Shown: positions 44,599-58,001, numbered from the stretch's first letter. The stretch: 64,000 nucleotides of DNA from Whitmania pigra (GCA_021613335.1 JAJTWR010000044.1:3861501-3925500), one strand, 5' to 3'. Notes: generated by a model not told the origin, from the sequence alone. Program-made: numbers and translations.

Positions 44599-45590
44599 CA
44601 GTCGAACCCGGTTATTATATATGTCGCCAGCCCAGGGATTTGCTAAAAAACGTCGAGATAACCGGAATTCGATATGGCGACTGCATATTAACATGTGGTT
44701 GCAATTTCTTTACGTACATAATGTGCGTCAATAAGTGAGAGTGCACTTGCATGTGTTTTAGGTTTTTTTACAATTGATATTTTATATTGGTAACAGCAAT
44801 CTGTAGTTACATGTTTGTTAACAACAAAAGGCATGTGTGAACTAATTAACAGCAGATATTTACCAATTCGCAATAAGAACCACCGTCGATTCTCGATACA
44901 AACCTTTATAATTATTTTTTCCTACATTGCAAACACATGTCAATGGAAAGTTTTGTTTCTCACGAATTTGTGACACGTTGAAACACTGCTTATTTGACAT
45001 CTTTGTGCTCAGCCACTCGCAAGAGAGACATTGGAAATAAGAGCTTATGTCAAAGACCAGTGTGCGACAACGAAATCAAGAAAAATAAATCTTTTGTAGA
45101 CTGAGTAAATCAGAATATGGCAGTGACTGAATGAGTCATGCAATATAATTTCTATAAATTTGCGTCTTTAGATACAATGTTTCATTAAATTTAATTTGTT
45201 TCCTTATTCGATGTAATAGAGAAATGGAATGGAGGGGGGGACGCCAATTTTATAGATCGTCCCCGGGCGAAATTACCCTAGCTACCGCTGGAATGCCATG
45301 CTGACGACAAACGTCCATCTGTTTAATTTTCTATCTGAAGTATGATTTCATTCTTTCTCTCTATTGACTGATCGTTTAGTTTTCTCTTAACACCTCCAGA
45401 CATTTTTGGAACGAAAAAATATAACAGAAAAAAACAGAATAGCTACAGCGTGTTGCCCCTCATACAAAATCGGTAAGGATGAATCGACATAAACGTTGAG
45501 AAAATGCTATGAAAACATAGGAATTTGGCGGTTCAAAGTAAGGGTCGAGATAACTGATGTAAAGGGGCGAATTTGACCCTCTTTTGTGAA
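44599..45590. mobile_element. Tigger-like MITE, family M1, copy 3, reversed
   Basis: Begins CAGTCGAACCCGGTTATTAT after TA. Contains CAGCCCAGGGATTTGCTAAAA and TTTACGTACATAATGTGC, matching the right half of the 34730 copy in reverse. 45475-45585 matches the reverse of 3150-3420 (GGAATTTGGCGGTTC, GGGTCGAGATAACTGATGTAAA). The far end is missing. 45180-45300 holds a foreign GC-richer patch with CAGCGGTAGCTAGGG on the minus strand, a hAT-like end. Confidence 0.65.
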
Positions 45591-45599
45591 CCAGTGAAC

Positions 45600-46150
45600 A
45601 ACTTGTGAACCAGCTGGTCTTTCGTTGAAATTTCAACTCAGACATGAATTTTTGAATGTCGACTAGAAATTCAAAGTCGTTCAACCATGGGTCATCATAC
45701 AGGAAACACATTTCCTTTCCTTTGTCATGAATGTCTTTATTTCATCACATAGAGTCCAGAATATAAATAATGTCGATGACTTGCTAAGCCAGCGAACTTG
45801 GCAGAAGTAAACCACATCTGAGCCCACATCCTCCAGAAAGGATTTAAACTCCCTGCTCCGCCATTAACGTTTAAAGTGCTCTTATTTAGCAGCACAAGCA
45901 TGAATACAAGCACAGAAAGAACAAATCAAAAACTGGAAATATTAAAGAAAATAATTTAAGATTAATATTTAAATATAAAAATTTTTAGCAGGCCGCGGGT
46001 TGGACAACCCTGTTCTAAACCTGCCCTTAATAAGATAATAAGTTATTAAAATATATTAAGCGTTATCAAGGCATGAGAGACGGAATTCTCTCAACGGGAT
46101 TCGAACCTGCGTTGACCTGCTTTTTTGGCGACCCCGGGGTTTAGCCGGGA
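45600..46150. other. Spacer with hAT-like end
   Basis: 45988-46012 read on the minus strand is CAGGGTTGTCCAACCCGCGG, a typical hAT terminus. 46095-46125 has a lone TTCGAATCCCG-type B box on the minus strand. No gene. Confidence 0.4.
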
Positions 46151-46154
46151 TATG

Positions 46155-46365
46155 TCATAAAACATGTATAAGAAATTTAGACATTTTTTTAAATATGCGA
46201 ACGTCTATTCCAAGCTATCATAAAATCTCTCCTTTGATGGAATAAAATCATTAGGTATTAGTTTTGAAGCTCTTTAGAGATGCTGGGATTTGAACTACTA
46301 ATGAAGTCGCACCAAGGCCAAAGTCTTGATCACTCAACCGTTTTCAGGGCTACTCAATAAGCTCA
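46155..46365 (-). repeat. tRNA-derived SINE, family S3, copy 2
   Basis: The minus strand starts GGTTGAGTGATCAAGAC (A box) with TAGTAGTTCAAATCCCAGC (B box), then the body shared with 23545-23760. Confidence 0.7.
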
Positions 46366-46649
46366 TGCACGAAAATGTGCCGCTCAAAACTACTTTTACC
46401 GCGAACACTGATAAGAAATTAGAGAACATTGGTCGCGTACCATTTCACCACAAACTATTAGAATAGCACCGCTACTACTAAATAGTGATGAAAATGTTTT
46501 TCTCAATTTTTTCACAATTTTTGTAATAGATAATCGTGCTATATTTTTATATTTTTCAAAATAACGTACATTTACGAAGAACTTCTAGTCACGTCAAAAT
46601 TTTAAAATTTCGTAGAGACATCTCGCGACATATCGGTATACTTATAATT

Positions 46650-46762
46650 AAATATATATTTACTTTTAATCATTATAGGCGGAGCTAATTTTGTTGTTGG
46701 GGTGAAACTATCTTCCTTATTTTCATCTCATTAAGGCTGTGTGCAGCTCGGACGGTTTTACC
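46650..46762. repeat. Solo arm of the inverted-repeat element found at 60.66 kb
   Basis: TTTACTTTTAATCATTATAGGCGGAGC...CATCTCATTAA...CGGACGGTTTTACC matches 61130-61240. The other arm was not found. Confidence 0.65.
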
Positions 46763-46911
46763 CTGATTCTAATGTAAACTATAAAAGAGTTTAAGGAAAG
46801 ATTTAAAAATTAAACATGGAGTTGTTTTACAAGTTTCTATATAAAATCTGTAAATATGCTCATATCATACAGAGATGCATGGCTTGAAAACAGTTGGCAG
46901 TCCTGGTGTAT

Positions 46912-47130
46912 ACTCCCGTGAAGCTATCGGACGTTCAAAACGCTATCAGACACTAAAACAGCCTTAATTCAAGATCAAAAAACCGTCGCTTGCACCTAAC
47001 TAAATTTGTCGACTAAGATCTCATTCTAATGAGATATATTCCAACTTTATCACATTAGCAAGCTCTTTGCGTAAAAACCTATAATTTTCAAGATATTCAC
47101 GATCTAACATAACGCACTAAATTAAGACTT
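46912..47130. repeat. Inverted repeat, left copy
   Basis: Begins ACTCCCGTGAAGCTATCGGA. Its reverse complement matches 53553-53764 almost base for base over about 200 bp, enclosing 6.4 kb with the R2-clade LINE. Related, more diverged units occur at 47140-47310 and, inverted, at 47325-47594. Confidence 0.9.
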
Positions 47131-47324
47131 AAAAAATAGCTTTAATTCAACTGCAAAAAACTGTCACTTAGACTAAACTATATTTTTTGAGTAAATTCTC
47201 ATTTTGAAGACATAGCATCTATCTTTCTCATATTTCTAACCACTTTGCCGTCAGACACTTATTTTTCAAGTTATTGAAGCTCAAACTTTACGCATTATAT
47301 GGGAAAACAGACTCATTTCAAATG

Positions 47325-47592
47325 CATAAAAATCTCTTTAGAATGAGACCTTTGTCGAAAAATTTAGTTAAGTCTAAGTTAAGGTTTTATGCATTTGAAA
47401 TGAGGCTGTCTTCCGAGGCAGTTCGTAAAATTAGTGCGTAAACTTTGAGCGTTAATAAACCTGAAAAATAAGTGTCTGATGGCAAAGGCCTCTCCAACTT
47501 GATAAAGAAAGCTTAAATCTCTTTAGAATGAGACCTTTGTCGAAAAATTTAGTTAAGTCTAAGTTACGGTTTTATGCATTTGAAATGAGGCT

Positions 47593-47594
<2 letters not shown>
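47325..47594. repeat. Direct repeat flanking the microsatellite
   Basis: GAATGAGACCTTTGTCGAAA...TTTATGCATTTGAAATGAGGCTGT occurs at 47341-47408 and again at 47526-47594, ending at the first TAA repeat. The first copy also forms an inverted pair with 47300-47330. Confidence 0.8.
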
Positions 47595-47664
<70 letters not shown>

Positions 47665-48070
47665 GATAATGATAATGATAATGATAATGATAATGATAAT
47701 GATAATGATAATGATAATGATAATGATAATGATAATGATAATGATATGATAATGATAATGATAATGATAATGATAATGATAATGATAATGATATGATAAT
47801 GATAATGATAATGATAATGATAATGATAATGATAATGATAATGATAATGATAATGATAATGATAATGATAATGATAATGATAATGATAATGATAATGATA
47901 ATGATAATGATAATGATAATGATAATGATAATGATAATGATAATGATAATGATAATGATAATGATAATGATAATGCTAATGATAATGATAATGATAACGA
48001 TAACGATAACGATAACGATAACGATAACGATAACGATAACGATAACGATAACGATAATGATAATGATAAT
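47594..48070. repeat. Compound microsatellite, 5' side of the R2-clade LINE
   Basis: TAA triplets, then a long GATAAT hexamer array with two single-base phase breaks, then GATAAC, then three GATAAT units ending at the LINE. Long open frames over it are trivial. Confidence 0.97.
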
Positions 48071-51002
48071 CAACATTGCTCTCTCTAGACACTTCCCGGA
48101 TATGAGCCTGAACAATACAGTCTCCTTGGATAGCCTGGTAAAACTGAAACAGTTTGTGGTTGAGAGATATCACATGATACATCTGGAAAACGAAGAGCTC
48201 TCTGACCTCATAAGCGAGAGACTGGACAGAACGGAGAAAATCCAATTAATAAACAAGGAATATGAAAAATGGACTTCTAATCAAATTCCACAAGTCATCA
48301 ATAGCAGGAAGCAAAAAAAAAGCCACCGAATCATGTTGAGAGGATACAAACAAATAGCTACGGTCAAGCCAGAAATAAATCAGAAAATGCATGCAGAACA
48401 TATCAGAAATCAAAAGTCCGGGTAACAAAAAAAGGACAAAAAAAGGTAGAACGGCAGAAATGCTACGCCAGGTTACAAGCTCTTTTCCGAAAGAATCCCA
48501 CAGCAGCAGCCCATTCTGTTCTGAAGGAAGAATATGAGATACAGGCAGGCACTCTTCCCGCGGATTTGGCAGATTATTGGGGTCCAATCTTCGAGGAGGA
48601 ATCGGTGGAGGATGACGGGCCTTTAGAAACGATTAATGAAACAGCAACAGAAATGCAGGATCCAATCACCAGATGGGATGTAGAAATTGCATTCCGGGGA
48701 CTGAAGGACAGCTGCCCCGGTCGTGACGGCTTCCAAAAAAGACATCTTAAAAAATTCAATTATGATGATCTGGCCGTTCACATGTCTCTCTGGCTGCTAA
48801 CAGGAATACCCCCTGCATCATTTAAGACGGGAATCGTCACTTTCATTCCCAAGAATAAGGATGCTTCCAGTCCGGGTGATTATCGACCTATTACAGTGGG
48901 TCCGATTATGGCCCGCTTGTTTCATCGCATCCTTGGAGGGAGAATGTTAGGATATTGGCCTTTGTCATCGAGACAAAAAGCATTCCGACCAGGAGATGGC
49001 GTTGCACAAAATCTCTTTCTGATTAAATCAATTATCCGAAAAAAGAGAGAACAGCTTCAAAAATTAAACCTGACCTTTGTTGATGTTACAAAAGCCTTTG
49101 ACTCCGTATCTCATAACACCATACTCAGAGCGGCTGCCAGACTTGGTACTCCACCACTCTTCTTAGAATATCTAGCAGAACTCTACAAAGAAGGTGAGGT
49201 CTATCTGAAAACCAAGGAGGGTCTCAGTGGAAAAATTCAAGTGAAAAGAGGAGTCCGTCAGGGAGATCCAATGTCCCCCCACCTATTCAATGCGGTCATA
49301 GACACGATAACCAGCAAATTAGACCAATCACGGCTGGCAGAGGTTCGACGACTAAGTGCAACTACATTGCATTCGCCGACGATCTGGTCCTAATGTCGAC
49401 GACGGACATCGGAATGAAAAGACTGATGGACCAACTAGAGAGTGCAATGAGCAGCGCAGGTCTAAGGATCAATCCAAACAAATGCGCTACGCTCAGAACT
49501 GAAACCCACTGCAGAGAGAAACGCTGGATAGTCAACCCCAGAACGTACCTCAAATTACAATCTGAAAATATCAAAGCAATCGATGTCTCACAGACGTACA
49601 AATACCTGGGGATAGAGATTGGAGTCCGGAAGCAGCCAGCGTCGATCGGAGATGAGATTCAAAAACTGCTCCATTCAATTTCAAGAGCACCAATAAAACC
49701 TTGCCAACGCCTTTATATTTTAAAAGTTCACTTGCTACCAAGTCTGGTCCATAAACTTACCTTTGACGAGGTATTCATCGGTTCTCTGAACTCCGCAGAC
49801 ACCGCGATTAGAAGGGCAGCAAGGCATTGGCTTCATCTTCCAAAAGATGTCCCGAAACCATTTTATCATGCTCCCGTTAAATCCGGAGGTCTAGGAATTC
49901 TTCAACTTAGGCAATGGGTTCCCCGTCTTCGAATAAATAGATTGACAGAAATTTTCTCCGAGACAAGCCGTTATAAGGATGATTTCATGACTGATGTTCT
50001 CAGAAACAACACTCTGATTATGAGAGAATTTCGAAAATTTGGAACAGCAGAGGCGAAACAACCAAAACAGGATTGGAGGGCGGCAACTTCGGAGAGATTG
50101 TACAAAACTAACTGTAGACGGCTACGGACTGAGATCATTCACCGAGGGAATTGGAATGAGCGAATGGATTTCAGCTGCGGTCCCGAGAATTCATTCTGGT
50201 CAGTATATCAGATGCGTTAAGATCCGGGCTGTTGCACTACATTGCAGGCTTAGAGCTTCGAGATGGAACCCGCAGGCTCCCAGGGGGTGCGATGAGGGTT
50301 GTCAATCCTTAGAGTCGCTGGGGCATGTGATCCAGAAATGCCCAAGAACCGATGGCGCAAGGCACGAGAGACATAATGTTGTTATGAGAAAGCTGGAAAA
50401 CGAACTGTTAAAAAGAGGCTACAAAACAAGAGTAGAGCCCCGAATTCCTACAGATCAGGGACTCAGAATACCCGATTTATGTGCATGGAAAGGAAACACA
50501 TACATAGTGTGTGATGTAGCCGTCACCTCAGACGTCTACAACCTGGACCGAATGTACGACAACAAAGTACTGAAGTATGACACTCAAGATGTTCACACTT
50601 GGATGCTGAGAAATGCTCCAGAAAGCACTCTGAGATTGATGCCAAATGTTGGCGCGTTTGTGTGCAACTGGAGAGGGGTGATGTCCCAAAAATCGTTTAG
50701 ATTTTGGAAGGATTGCGGCGTCACGAGGACAGGCCTTATGAACATCGTAACTGCTGTCCTAAATCACAGTTACAAGATATGGAGGGCTCACAGGTGCCAC
50801 CGAAGAAAGAAGTCGACATCTCGAACTCCCGTTAACATTAACGGTTGATGCTCTTCGGTACGATTGACATTTCGAACTACGTCTTGTCCTTTTAAACTTA
50901 CATGTCCAGGGAGATCTCGAACCCTTTTGCGGACACTAAATTTTTCGGAGTGGTTTTTTTTGAACGATGGATATGTCAATGTTTGCATGGCCGAGAAAAT
51001 AA

Positions 51003-51005
<3 letters not shown>
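48071..51005 (+). mobile_element. R2-clade LINE, 5'-truncated, inserted in a microsatellite
   Basis: Encodes (three frameshifts) RT with PGRDGFQKRHL, KNKDASSPGDYRPITVGP, FVDVTKAFDSVSHNTI, KRGVRQGDPMSPHLFNAVID and IAFADDLVLMS. A thumb follows with SLVHKLTFDEV and GGLGILQLRQWVPRLR. The CCHC motif is CDEGCQSLESLGHVIQKC (C-x3-C-x7-H-x4-C), with TDGARHERHN after it. The restriction-like endonuclease has PD-x12-D in IPDLCAWKGNTYIVCDVAV. This order is diagnostic of the R2 group. The N-terminal C2H2/Myb part is missing. R2 elements normally sit in 28S rDNA; here both sides are GATAAT/TAA repeats and no rDNA is seen. 3' end is AT-rich (AATAAATAAATAA). Confidence 0.92.
48566..50848 (+). pseudogene. R2-clade LINE polyprotein (RT plus restriction-like endonuclease), frameshifted
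   Basis: Three consecutive frames (48566-49393, 49393-50220, 50039-50848) plus an upstream segment 48071-48425. Breaks lie near 48415, 49350 and 50212. Catalytic RT Asp residues (FADD) and endonuclease PD..D are kept. Stop at 50848. Few lesions for a dead element, so the insertion is moderately recent. Confidence 0.9.
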
Positions 51006-51597
<592 letters not shown>

Positions 51598-51599
51598 TA

Positions 51600-53320
51600 T
51601 TCCACAAGTTGGGATCTTTTTCTGAGTTTATCTCACATTCAACTATTTATTTAATTGCTTTGATCAAATCAGAATCAATCTCTATTGATTACGTTGTTGT
51701 TCAATCCTGATATTTATATTTACCAATTTCTCTGAATACTAATATTATAATCCTAAGTTTAAGTAAATATAAGTATAATAATAATAATATAATATATGTA
51801 GCTACAACATAGCCAATAATAAACCCGTTATTTTGCCAATTAAAATGTGTAAATAAAATTATTGTTATATGAGACTCTATCATTCCATGCTATTTGAAAA
51901 TATTATTATTTTTATTATAAACCAGATTATGAAAATGTCTCCAAGATTTATATCGCTCACTAGTAGATTTGAAATATCAAGTCGTGCAAGTTTCGCTATT
52001 GACTACTTTATCGTGAATATCTCTCAAACGAATTTAAATTAGAAGTTCAAATTGCAGAATATGAAAGAAAACTTCATTTTCTAACATGTGTAACAGAATG
52101 GTCTTTCTAAAACTGGTTGAAGTCGAGATTTTAGGCACTTTTATGCAGTGTTGCAGATCATTTGTTATATCTTTCTAAATATGAAGTTCAAAAAGTTTTT
52201 TCTGTGATTATAATATTAGTTAGACTGTAATTATCTATAAATTTATAAAATGATTCTTAAACGAAAATGAATGTTTGTTTTAAACATATTTTTATTAATA
52301 TCTTGCTAAATATATGTAGTTAGAATTTCAACTTCAGACATGTTTGTCTCCAAGTCATCGGTGATATTTAAATGTAGTACTTGTACTTTAGAATGTAGTA
52401 TTAAAAGGATTTGAACGCAATTTTACGCTAATATATTCATTTCAATATTGCTCACTTTTAAACACACTATACTCTCGATCTCCTATTGTCTCGATTACGA
52501 TAAACTCAACAGAATCGATCTGAAAAAAAATCAAGGATATGGATTTAATTCTCAGCATGGAATATAGGCATAAAAAAAATTAGCCCTTAGTCTGAGTCAA
52601 CCTTAAGACAAAAGGGGTCATCCATAAAAACGCCCGCAAATGGTGGAGCGCTTCTAAAGCATACTAATGCTGAAGGGGGAGGGCAATTATTTTTGTTGAA
52701 TAAAAACGAAATAATTTTTAAATTTTAGAAATGTATATGTTTTAATGATTTTATTTTAATTTTTTAAATATTATTTTATTGACATTTGGGTACGTCCATA
52801 AAGTATGTCATGCTCGAGGAGGAGGATGTCTAAGAAATTGTGACAAATTAAAAATTACAGTTAAGATTTATTGTGGACGTCTTTGTGGACGACCCCCAAA
52901 GAGAAAAAGCGTCTTCTAATTCAAATTTTGTTTGGTTTCTGTGCGCGCAAATAGAGATGTGCCGTCACTACATAACTACGCTTGAGATTCTAGTTAACTT
53001 TATTTTGATGATTTCTTATTTTCTTTTTAATTTTTAAAATGTTTAAAGGAAGACGTCAATAATCGTAATGTCTTATTAATCTCCAGTTATATTCTGGGGA
53101 TCGGCTTCAAAAGATCGACATTTTGCTAAGGACACCGCAACTTAACAAAAAGTTAAAATTGTTAATTAACTAAACATAATTGCAATTGTTTTTATAAACA
53201 CATTTTTTTCAGTACACAATATTTCAGACATTTTTGTTAGCTTTGAGATTATCCCCATATCCAAAAATACATCAATATATCAACAACCGGCCACATTTGT
53301 TTATTTACATTTTATTACCC
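51600..53320. other. Gene-free AT-rich spacer
   Basis: No coding region found. TATAATAATAATATAATATATG and similar low-complexity stretches; the 52600-52680 GGGGGAGGGCAATT patch might be a MITE end but has no partner. Confidence 0.4.
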
Positions 53321-53329
53321 GGCTGCCCA

Positions 53330-53465
53330 TAAATGTAATGTAATGTTTTATTAACGTCCGTTGCATGTCTAGATGATTAGGACGGTACACCCGCAGCGGG
53401 GTTTGAACCCCATGCTGCCATAGTGAGAGGAGCAGCCTTAACCGTTAGGCCATGCGGCTGCCCAT
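53330..53465 (-). repeat. tRNA-derived SINE, family S2
   Basis: The minus strand reads GCATGGCCTAACGGTTAAGGC (A box), GGGGTTCAAACCCCGC (B box), CCGTCCTAATCATCTAGAC and the tail GGACGTTAATAAAACATTAC. GGCTGCCCATA occurs on both sides (53319-53329, 53456-53466), a likely target duplication. The 3' tail recurs at 53790-53830. Confidence 0.8.
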
Positions 53466-53552
53466 ACTTGCTTGTTGTTATTTATATTTACATCACCCAG
53501 CGGACGTCCGATAGCTTCACTCTTGTGAATTAAAGGCTGTTTTTCTAGGCTG

Positions 53553-53764
53553 ATTTTAGTGCGTGATGTTTGAGCATAAATATCTTGAAAATTATAGGTT
53601 TTTACGCAAAGAGCTTGCTAATGTGATAAAGTTGGAATATATCTCTTTAGAATGAGATCTTAGTCGACAAATTTAGTTAGGTGCAAGCGACGGTTAATTG
53701 CTCTTGAATTAAGCTGTTTTAGTATCTGATAGCGTTTTGAACGTCCGATAGCTTCACGGGAGTT
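53553..53764. repeat. Inverted repeat, right copy
   Basis: Reverse complement of 46912-47125, ending GATAGCTTCACGGGAGT. A second shorter end (GGACGTCCGATAGCTTCAC) lies just left at 53502-53520. Confidence 0.9.
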
Positions 53765-53784
53765 GCTGACGAGTCGGTTGGTTG

Positions 53785-53832
53785 GTTATTTATTAACGTC
53801 CATTTCATAACTAGATGATTAGGACGGGGACA
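53785..53832 (-). repeat. SINE S2-type 3' tail fragment
   Basis: TTATTTATTAACGTCCATTT and CTAGATGATTAGGACGG match the S2 tail complement. Similar GGACGTTAATAA pieces flank the Mag element at 27.6 and 31.87 kb. Confidence 0.6.
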
Positions 53833-54012
53833 ACAACAGAAGAGAACCACAGGAAACAACGAACATCGAGGTGCAACCAGTTCGAAAAAAAAAAAATAAA
53901 TACATATATAAATAAGTAAACTAAGTAATTGATGACATATGCAAACAAGTGAATAATGTCAATCAATGTCACAAAATAATTATGTACAGAGTTTATGTAC
54001 AGTCAGAAGTCA

Positions 54013-57000
54013 TCAAATCAGGTTTCTTCTCTTTTCTTGGACCCACCGAAATATGAGATCTATGCTAGCGTGATTGCTAAGCATGGTTCTCATGTCCAGT
54101 GTCTGTATCTTGAGCTTCAACCTGATGTTCCGTCTGAGGGGTTCCTGACTAGGACACTCCATGAGGAAATGCCTAGTGGACTCTTCCATCCGGGGACAAG
54201 TTTGGCATTTGTCGCTGTTGAGCCTCTTCATTTGGAACAGGTAGCGGTTCAGATGACATCTTCCAAGCCGGAGTCTGGAGATGAGGACCTCCTTCCTCCT
54301 GGAGGAGCATTGGAAGACGCTCTTTGCCGTTGTCTGTCTCTGGACTTCGTGATGGTGAGTGCCAGTGAAGGAATCCCACCTTCTCTGCCAGTCCTCTTCA
54401 ATCTTCCTGGCGACGAATCTTTTGGCGTCTTTGATAGATGCTGGGATTTGGCGATCTATCTGGCCTCGAGTTGTCGCAAGCTTCGCCAGAGTGTCAGCCT
54501 TCTCGTTACCTGGAATGCCCACATGGGCTGGTACCCAGACGAGAGTGACTTGCTGGTCTTGTTCCATGAAATCTGAAATCAAAGATAAAATTCTGTGAAT
54601 TTCAGGATCGTGGTAGGCATTGTTTCGATTTCTTAGGCACTGGATGGCACTAAGAGAATCGCTTAAAATTACAACATTCTTGTCCTCCCCCTGGTAGGAG
54701 GTTTTTAGCAGCATCAAGCAGTCCTCGATGGCTGCTAATTCTGTTGCCGAGATGCTGCTGTCGGGCGAAGTTCTGATACTGAGCTCTACTCCTTTCTTGG
54801 GTATGAAGATTCTTATCCCTGCCTTGTCCTTCATCTTGGATGCGTCCGTGTAGCAGAGCAGGCTGGAATCACTGATTTCTTCGATCTTCTCCCTAGCGAC
54901 CAGCATCCTCAGGGGATCGTCGGTCGCTATTGCCAGGGTGGAGGTGTTGAAGTTGGGGTTCTTCAGTGTCCACGGTGCTCTGATAACTTCGGCATCCAAT
55001 TCTCTTGTGATGTCCTTTTGAATGTAGTCAGGCAGGAGACCTGATACCGTTTCAAAAGGGCATGGACGATTGGTCTTCTTCATCTTCCAGTGAAGCTTGC
55101 CCTTGATGCTGGAATTCCTGAAATTAGGTGCAAAATAACATTCCCTGATGGGGTTATTAGGAGTGGCCGGTGACCGGATAGCATGATTAGCGGTGATCTT
55201 CTTTCGACGAAGGTCTAATAGAAGTTCACCGCATTCAACTTGTAGCGACAGATTTCCACTCCCAGGCATGCTGCCACAGCAAATCTTGAGAGCCTGGAAT
55301 TGGATGCTGTCATCTTCTTGTTGTGCTTGAAGCTGAGGTCAAAGGCTTCACTCCCGTAATCCATCACAGATCTAATGGTGGCTCTGTACAGGTGGATCAA
55401 GCGGGACTTGCTGGCTCCCCAGGATTTTCCTGCGACAGCTCTCATCACGTTGAGGCGCTTCCGGCATCTGTTATTAACAGCGGCCGTTTGGGCGTTCCAG
55501 CTCAACTTGTCGTCCAGGATGACTCCTAGGAACATTGCCGATTAGGTCATTGGGAGTTCCTCCCCAGCTATGCGCAGTGTCGTTCGGGAGGAGACCAGCC
55601 TTGACTTGTTCCTGTTGAATAGAACCAAACATGATTTATTAGTAGAGATTTTAAAACCATGGCTGGAAAGAAACTTCTCTGTTTGATTAAGGTGCTGTTG
55701 CATCCTGTGCCTCATGGTGGAAAGATCGCTACCGGTCGTCCAGAGGGCTATGTCATCGGCGTACATAGACACCTTGATCTTGTTCACTGGCTGGGGCAGA
55801 CAGTCGAGCATCACAATGAACAGCAGCGGGCTAAGGACACTGCCTTGGGGTGTGCCATTGTCAAGGGTGAGAGGGTTGGAGAAAGTCGCTCCGACTCTGA
55901 CTTCCATGGTTCGATCTTGTAAGAAGTCGTTTATCCAGTGAAGCATCCTCCCTTTGATGCCTAGTTTGGATAACCTTATGGGTGACCCGTCAAAATAGCC
56001 CAGCGACAAAATAGCCCCGTCAAAACATCCCCGTCAATGTATCTTTATAAAAAAAATATTTATATAAGTTGATACATTAACCTATAACTTATTTCAAATT
56101 TGATTAAATGAAATGAGTTTTATGTTTTGATGGTGCTATTTTGACTGGGCTATTTTGTCGCCGGGCTATTATGACGGGGTGCCAACCTTATGACTATTCC
56201 TTCTCTCCACACCTTATCAAAGGCTTTTTCCAAGTCCAGAAAAACCCCAAGGGTCATCTGCCTCTTTGTGGAAGAGGCAGCTATGTCTTGCGTTATTCGG
56301 ACCAGTTGGTCCGAGCATCCTCTTCCTTTTCTGAAACCGGCTTGGTTTCGGCTGATGAGATTGAAACTCTCTAGGTGCCATCTGAGCCTTGCTGCGATCA
56401 CCCTTTCAAGGAGCTTGCAGAGAGAGGAGGTCAGAGAGATAGGTCTGTAAGAGGCCGGTTCCGAAGGAGGTTTTCCCTTCTTCGGGATGGGAATTACCGT
56501 CGCTTTCTTCCAAGAGGAGGGAAGACGACCTATCGACCGGGACTGGTTGAATAGGGAGACAATGCTTTCGAGGCACTGTGGGAGAAGTTTCCTAATCATT
56601 TCGTAGTGGATGCCATCGGGGCCTGGGGATGAGTTCCCACATTTACTGAGGGCATCCATTACTTCAGCCGTTTCTATGGGATGGGACAGAGGAGAGTTGT
56701 CCCAGCCATCTGGATCGAGATCGAAAGAGAAATTCTGCTTGATCTTTGCGAAGTGCGGGGACAGATTTGTATTGCTGCTCGCGTAGGCAAAGGTTTTTGC
56801 AAAGATTTCCGCTTTGCTGAAGTTATCCAGTGGGGATCCATCACCAGAGGAGATCGGGGGGATGCGAGCTCCTTGAGAGTGACCGCTCATGCGCTTGACG
56901 GTTCTCCAGAGGGTGCCCAGGTTTGTTGACCTGTTGAAGCTGGCACAGAATCTCTCCCAACAGTCTTTCTTGACAACCCATTGTGCTCGTCCTCTCGCCC

Positions 57001-58001
57001 GCTGGTATTCCGTGAATGCATCGGAAGCGGTTTCTCATCTGGTTTCTTTCTTTGATTGCTGCTCTGCAGTCCTCGTTCCAGTAAGGGACGGATTGTTTTC
57101 TGCGGCTGCTTGTGGGCTTTGGAGAGCAAGCCTCCGCCGCTCGGACAATGGTCTGAGAGATGAGGGATGCATTTTCCTCAAGATCTTCTGTGGGGAGGTC
57201 CTGACCTAGGGTGGCTAGACATGTCAGTTGGTACAGATTCCAGTTGATTTTCCTCATGTTGACGCGAGGTACACTGATTGCCTCATGTAGTGGTGGAGCA
57301 TCAACTGTAATCTGAATGACGAAGTGGTCGCTTCCTAGGTTTTCTGGCAGGACCTTCCACGATGATCTGCATGCAAGGTTGGGAGAAGCCAGAGAGATGT
57401 CTATCGGGGTAGACTTGCCGCTCCTTGTGAGATGGGTGCCCTCGCCTGTGTTTAAGAAGACGAGATTGTTAGCCTGGATTAAATCCTCAACTGTCCTACC
57501 TCTGGCATCAGAGTGTCGAGCTCCGAAGTCTGGGGAGTATGCATTTATATCCCCGCAGATTATGGCATCCTGGTGGATTAAGATTTTCTCCAGCTGCTCC
57601 TTCGAGAAAGGTTTTCTGGGAGGAGCGTAGAAGTTTACAATCTTGATCCTCCTGGTCTTTGCGATTATGGTAATCGAGAGGCACTGGGGGTCATGGGATG
57701 TGATGACGGAGCTGTACGACGTCCCGTCTCTGACGCATGTGAGGATGCGGCCCCATGAGACCTCGTCCGTACGATCGAACCGCTCTATCTGGTATCCTTG
57801 AATTCTGAAATTATCTTTGCTTTTAAGAAATGTTTCTTGGAGCAATATAACATCAGGCAAATTTTTCAAAGAGTTCAGAAAGGAAACGAGTTCACCGGTT
57901 TTTTGTCGGATCCCCTGGCAGTTCCATTGGATAATGTTTAGAGCACTGTCCATGGTGGATTGAGATTTCGGCCAGACTTGCTTTCGTTGCTGAGTGGACA
58001 T
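54013..58001 (-). pseudogene. ORF2 (endonuclease, RT, RNase H) of the I-clade LINE
   Basis: APE endonuclease from 57960: IIQWNCQG, ILLQETF, FYAPPRKP, CGDINAYSPDFG and LGSDHFVI, all catalytic blocks kept. RT: CGNSSPGPDGIHYEM, SYRPISLTSSLCK, GFRKGRGC, FLDLEKAFDKVW, NGTPQGSVLSPLLF and MYADDIALW. RNase H: CYTDASK (D), ISATELAAIED (E), LSDSLSA (D) and VWVPAHVGIPGNEKAD (H and D). C-terminal CQTCPRMEESTRHFLMEC. Frame restored by eye only; several lesions and the MITE make it inactive. Stop at 54013. Confidence 0.93.
55981..56183. mobile_element. 203-bp MITE with 9-bp target duplication, Mutator-like
   Basis: Ends GGTGACCCGTC and, from the right, GGCACCCCGTC. Subterminal copies of AAAATAGCCC and GCGACAAAATAGCCC lie on both sides. 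AACCTTATG is duplicated at 55972-55980 and 56184-56192. A 9-bp duplication points to the Mutator superfamily. The interior is AT-rich, without coding. Confidence 0.92.

Noticed and set aside
47594..48115. Long open frames on both strands of the GATAAT/TAA array
   Set aside because: They are produced by triplet periodicity of the microsatellite and have no coding character of their own.
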